Positions 5,266-5,432 of a stretch of DNA of 5,432 nt are shown one piece after another. A program made the translations under genes and the position numbers. The DNA comes from Aquisalimonas sp. (GTDB taxonomy: Bacteria; Pseudomonadota; Gammaproteobacteria; Nitrococcales; Aquisalimonadaceae). The stretch spans positions 1 through 5,432 of the forward strand of contig SLMR01000183.1 in NCBI GenBank assembly GCA_007133445.1, read 5' to 3'. A model generated the notes under the pieces. That model worked only from the letters and a program-made list of their open reading frames with translations. It did no database searches and had not been told where the DNA came from. Within the stretch, counting starts at the first letter, position 1. Each line of letters opens with the position of its first letter.

Positions 5266-5432
5266 GACTTGCGCTCCTGGCGCGCCTTGCCGAAGCGCTC
5301 CAGCGCACCGCGAACACGGGCCTTCAACGCCCGCTCCGTCTCCGCGGTGAGGACTGTCTCCGCGGGGACGGCCCAGTGCCTCGGCCCGGCAAGTGCCCGG
5401 CACTTCACGGCATCCTTCTCGGTCATCAGCAC
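5262..5432 (-). CDS. lpxK: Tetraacyldisaccharide 4'-kinase, C-terminal fragment (window edge)
   Basis: Only the last 56 residues and the stop are inside the window. The 5' part lies beyond position 5432. The fragment opens with VLMTEKDAVKCRAL, the conserved C-terminal signature of LpxK, followed by a W-A-V-P segment and a helical, Arg/Lys-rich tail. LpxK is the inner-membrane-associated kinase that phosphorylates the 4' position of the lipid A disaccharide precursor with ATP. The truncation is caused by the window edge and is not a defect. Its TGA (5264-5262) overlaps the GTG start of kdsB. In many gammaproteobacteria a small Trm112/YcaR-type gene stands between lpxK and kdsB. There is no room for one here. 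Confidence 0.9.
   Translation of the reverse strand: MLMTEKDAVKCRALAGPRHWAVPAETVLTAETERALKARVRGALERFGKARQERKS
5274..5278 (-). promoter_or_regulatory. Ribosome binding site that fixes the kdsB GTG start
   Basis: AGGAG on the minus strand lies 8 nt before the GTG at 5265 and is embedded in the final codons of lpxK. It decides the GTG start over upstream in-frame alternatives. Confidence 0.75.

Noticed and set aside
4510..5403. A longer kdsB start at ATG 5403
   Set aside because: The extra 46 residues are lpxK read in another frame. The GTG at 5265 has a ribosome site and matches the family's N-terminus.

Overview
The window is GC-rich (roughly two thirds G+C by eye) and looks chromosomal. KdsB and LpxK fragments that closely resemble those of gammaproteobacteria suggest a Gram-negative gammaproteobacterium. 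A GC-rich lineage such as the Ectothiorhodospiraceae is a guess. No insertion sequence, phage gene, tRNA, rRNA or CRISPR array was seen.

Layout. Positions 1-337 are a leader region with no secure gene. It holds two inverted repeats, a possible extended -10 promoter and a hairpin directly before the next start codon. A weak minus-strand reading frame (1-153) may be the 5' end of a divergent gene. Positions 338-3904 (+) encode one very large, apparently soluble signalling protein of 1188 residues: eight PAS sensor domains in tandem followed by a complete GGDEF diguanylate cyclase domain. Positions 3905-4128 are a convergent intergenic region with several GC-rich hairpins and no U-tract. Positions 4129-5432 (-) are an operon read right to left: the end of lpxK, kdsB and an unrecognised 118-residue protein.

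How the genes work together. LpxK phosphorylates the lipid A precursor. KdsB makes CMP-Kdo, the activated sugar added to that lipid in the next stage of lipopolysaccharide synthesis. Their reading frames overlap by 4 nt (GTGA), so they are probably translationally coupled. The small third gene follows after 24 nt with its own strong ribosome binding site and is probably co-transcribed. The PAS-GGDEF protein is transcribed towards this operon and is not part of it. Its expected output is cyclic di-GMP, controlled by signals read by the PAS array and by product inhibition.

No clear undescribed system is present. The points most worth a second look are the eight-PAS array with an internal paralogous PAS pair, the His-rich insertion in the last PAS domain, the hairpin and missing Shine-Dalgarno at the cyclase start, and the unrecognised operon partner of kdsB.
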